From Prosthecobacter sp. (GTDB taxonomy: Bacteria > Verrucomicrobiota > Verrucomicrobiia > Verrucomicrobiales > Verrucomicrobiaceae): a stretch of 8,154 bases of DNA. A program made the translations under genes and the position numbers. The notes under the pieces were generated by a model. That model had not been told where the DNA came from and did not search any database. It saw only the letters and a list, made by a program, of their open reading frames with translations. The stretch spans positions 1 through 8,154 of the forward strand of contig JAOZVT010000646.1 of NCBI GenBank assembly GCA_025869455.1. The letters run 5' to 3'. Positions 6,288 to 8,154 of the stretch are shown one piece after another. The number at the start of each line of letters is the position of its first letter. Position 1 is the stretch's first letter.

Positions 6288-6358
6288 GTAATGGTGAGGA
6301 AATGTCCGTGCTTGATTAGGTGATGGGGGCGTAAAGCCCCCATGTTTGAGACCATTAC
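6288..6358. terminator. Nested inverted repeat between convergent genes, possible weak terminator
   Basis: Between the GNAT stop and the end of the minus-strand gene is a perfect 8-base-pair hairpin, ATGGGGGC (6323-6330) and GCCCCCAT (6336-6343), with a 5-base loop. A second 8-base pair, GTAATGGT (6288-6295) and ACCATTAC (6351-6358), brackets it and overlaps the stop codon of the minus-strand gene. Neither strand has a T-tract after the hairpin, so a classic intrinsic terminator is not proven; slowing of convergent transcription or protection of mRNA 3' ends is possible. Confidence 0.45.
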
Positions 6359-8154
6359 TTCAGGCTCTTGATGTAGAGGATGAGGCTTTCGATCTGGGAT
6401 TCATTCAGGATGCCTGCATAGATGGGCATGCCGGTATCAAATTTCTCAAAACCCTTCACCACCTTAGCGCTGGGATTGGTGATGGATTCACGCAGGTAGG
6501 CTTCATCCGCGATGACTGATTTACCGCCTTTGCCCAGGATGCGTTCGGTGCCGTAGATGCCTCTCCAGCTTGGGCCGACTTTGCCCACCGTGCTGCCATC
6601 GGTACTATGGCAGGCCATGCAACCGATCATCTGGTAGAGCTTGGCTCCTTCTTCGACGGTGGGCACGGCCTGTACCACCGCTTCTGCTTTGCGTGGGGTA
6701 AGATCCACCGTGATGTCTCCAAATCCTTCTTTCACGGCATCGAACTTGGCCAGTTCCCAAGGGCTAAAGTAGGCGGTGTTGGCCGCTTTCAAACCCTCGG
6801 CACTTTCCAGCCCCCAGCCAATACGCATTTGGTGAACACCTGCGATCATGTCAGGAAAGCCTACGAGTACACTCATGCCATCCTTGCTCAAGTAGGCGCT
6901 GCTGGCGGTCAGCCATTCCTGACCCGTGCTGCCGTCTAACTTTAAGTGGGGTGAACCGTAATCAAAGGTGCGTTTGTAGTTCCAACGTTCAGCACTGTAA
7001 CTGGCGGGATCTGTGGCCAGCTTTTCGTTGAGCTTGGCATTGAAGCGCAGCAGCAGTCCTTTGTCTGTCGGGGTGACTTCCTTCAGCAATACGCGTGGTT
7101 TGTTGGTGTATCGAATGCGAACGAGGCCACTCAGCTTCTTGGCCGTGGTGCCCCAGACCTGGAAACCGGCGACGTAGAGCTGGCCGTCAGCCGGATTGAC
7201 CTCAGCATTGAGTGGACCAAAATCGAGATCACGCTCAAAGCTCATGACGGCGGCTTGAGGGCGCTTGAAATGTGTGTTCATGAGCACTCGGAACAGCTCG
7301 GGGCGATTGTAACCGACGTGAATCATTTCATCATTGATGGGGCCCATCTTGGCGTCCACCAGCCACGTTTGAGTGGCACCGCTGGGATTCACAGGATGCG
7401 GAATCCAGGTCAACGGTTCAGCAATAGGGGCAGGGTAAATCTCCTTGGGGGCAATGGTGGGTAGGTGGCCGTAAAATTGGTTATCCTTGATGATGTGGAT
7501 GGGCGTCGAAGGGACGTAGTTACCCTGTTGGTCGCTGGCAGTTACCAGTCCGGTTTTGGGGTTCACGCCGATGAACGGCTGGCGCAGCCCGTAAGCGATG
7601 ACCTCGAAGGATTTACCGTCGGGGGCAATTTTGATAACAGTGCCGTTGTGTTTGCCATAGGTGCTGCCTTCTTGGCCACCTTTGGCAATGTAGAGTGAGC
7701 CGTCTGGCCCCAGTTTCATGGAGTTCGGGAACTCGCGTGTCTCGGCTGTTTGAGCGAAGAGATTGCAGAACATTTCATAACGATCCACTTCCTTGTCACC
7801 ATTGGTATCCGCCAGTTTCCAGATGCCACTGCGGTCGAAGACGAAGAGTTCACCCTGGCGGGAGACAATGCTCATGGGCTCATGCAGACCAGAGGCAAAG
7901 CGCTTCCAGGTGACCTTTTCGAGATCACCCTTCAGGCCTGAAATCAGCCACGCATCACCATCGAAAGTGACACCCGCTGCATCACCCTGATCATTCAGGA
8001 AAGCGAGGTCGGCGAGGCGGATATTGCGCTTCCAGGGATTCGGGACGGGCAGGGAAATCTCATCCACAACGAAGGCATCAGGGGATGTGGAAAGTGTGGC
8101 AGGGGTGGAGACGGTTTCTGGCCAGTGGTTGAGTAAAAGCGGGGGTGTCAGACT
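6355..8154 (-). CDS. Large beta-propeller protein with C-terminal cytochrome c domain, 5' end cut off by the window edge
   Basis: The visible part is 599 residues, open to the right edge; an in-frame GTG at 8067 is probably internal because the reading frame and protein-like sequence continue upstream. Numbering from the edge, about 45-345 looks like a propeller of the sorbosone/glucose-dehydrogenase type, with blade repeats such as GLHEPMSIVSRQGELFVFD, SMKLGPDGSLYIAKGG and NPADGQLYVAGFQVWG. About 350-460 looks like a beta-sandwich linker (LLLRFNAKLNEKL). About 490-599 is a class I cytochrome c: haem motif Cys512-Met-Ala-Cys515-His516, then VGPSWRGIYG, and the distal ligand Met576 in TGMPIYAGILNESQIESLI. 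Large proteins with this plan are common in Verrucomicrobiota and Planctomycetota and are presumed periplasmic dehydrogenase-like or haem proteins; substrate and cofactor are unknown. A signal peptide, if any, and possibly further domains lie beyond the window. The stop is TAA at 6357-6355. Confidence 0.9.
   Translation of the reverse strand, partial: SLTPPLLLNHWPETVSTPATLSTSPDAFVVDEISLPVPNPWKRNIRLADLAFLNDQGDAAGVTFDGDAWLISGLKGDLEKVTWKRFASGLHEPMSIVSRQGELFVFDRSGIWKLADTNGDKEVDRYEMFCNLFAQTAETREFPNSMKLGPDGSLYIAKGGQEGSTYGKHNGTVIKIAPDGKSFEVIAYGLRQPFIGVNPKTGLVTASDQQGNYVPSTPIHIIKDNQFYGHLPTIAPKEIYPAPIAEPLTWIPHPVNPSGATQTWLVDAKMGPINDEMIHVGYNRPELFRVLMNTHFKRPQAAVMSFERDLDFGPLNAEVNPADGQLYVAGFQVWGTTAKKLSGLVRIRYTNKPRVLLKEVTPTDKGLLLRFNAKLNEKLATDPASYSAERWNYKRTFDYGSPHLKLDGSTGQEWLTASSAYLSKDGMSVLVGFPDMIAGVHQMRIGWGLESAEGLKAANTAYFSPWELAKFDAVKEGFGDITVDLTPRKAEAVVQAVPTVEEGAKLYQMIGCMACHSTDGSTVGKVGPSWRGIYGTERILGKGGKSVIADEAYLRESITNPSAKVVKGFEKFDTGMPIYAGILNESQIESLILYIKSLK

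Noticed and set aside
6288..6358. A tRNA-like gene, because the outer arms span about 71 bases
   Set aside because: There is no T-loop consensus, no anticodon arm and no D arm; only the two simple stems are present.
8065..8067. GTG at 8067 as the true start of the propeller-cytochrome protein
   Set aside because: The frame remains open for 29 more codons to the window edge with protein-like sequence, and a start here would leave a periplasmic haem protein without a signal peptide.

Overview
The window looks like chromosomal DNA from a member of the Planctomycetota–Verrucomicrobiota group, most likely a Verrucomicrobiota of the Prosthecobacter/Verrucomicrobium kind. This rests on three things: a planctomycete-type cytochrome c (PSCyt1) protein, a large propeller-plus-cytochrome c protein of a style common in that group, and a sensor kinase whose extracytoplasmic part resembles those of the same phyla. 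Most genes lack a clear Shine-Dalgarno sequence. The phylum is an inference; no rRNA gene or other strong marker is present. There are seven protein genes, two of them cut by the window edges. I see no tRNA, rRNA, CRISPR array, insertion sequence or phage gene.

Layout from left to right. A NarL/LiaS-type sensor histidine kinase on the minus strand runs off the left edge and is not closed by a stop inside the window. Divergent from it, after about 108 bases, is a small NYN-domain (YacP/Rae1-like) predicted RNase on the plus strand. Next on the plus strand comes a two-component pair: an OmpR/CpxR-like response regulator and a CpxA-like histidine kinase with a proline/arginine-rich periplasmic stretch. 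A small secreted PSCyt1 cytochrome c follows only 40 bases later, and a strong intrinsic terminator closes this block. A GNAT acetyltransferase with an unrecognised N-terminal half of about 195 residues follows. Convergent with it, and running off the right edge, is a minus-strand gene for a large beta-propeller protein with a C-terminal cytochrome c domain.

The regulator, kinase and small cytochrome could form one transcription unit, with short gaps, no terminator between them and a perfect 12-bp-stem terminator at the end. That would link a CpxRA-like envelope sensor to a periplasmic haem protein. The most notable sequence details lie in this pair. The kinase has Gly where HisKA kinases normally have Thr or Asn at H+4, the residue tied to phosphatase activity. 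The regulator has Thr in place of the near-invariant Pro after its conserved Lys. Candidate TGTAAA-like repeats sit just upstream of the regulator gene.

Nothing here is clearly a new defence or mobile system. The items most worth a second look are the altered two-component signalling residues, the possible cytochrome-containing operon, and the unidentified N-terminal domain of the acetyltransferase.
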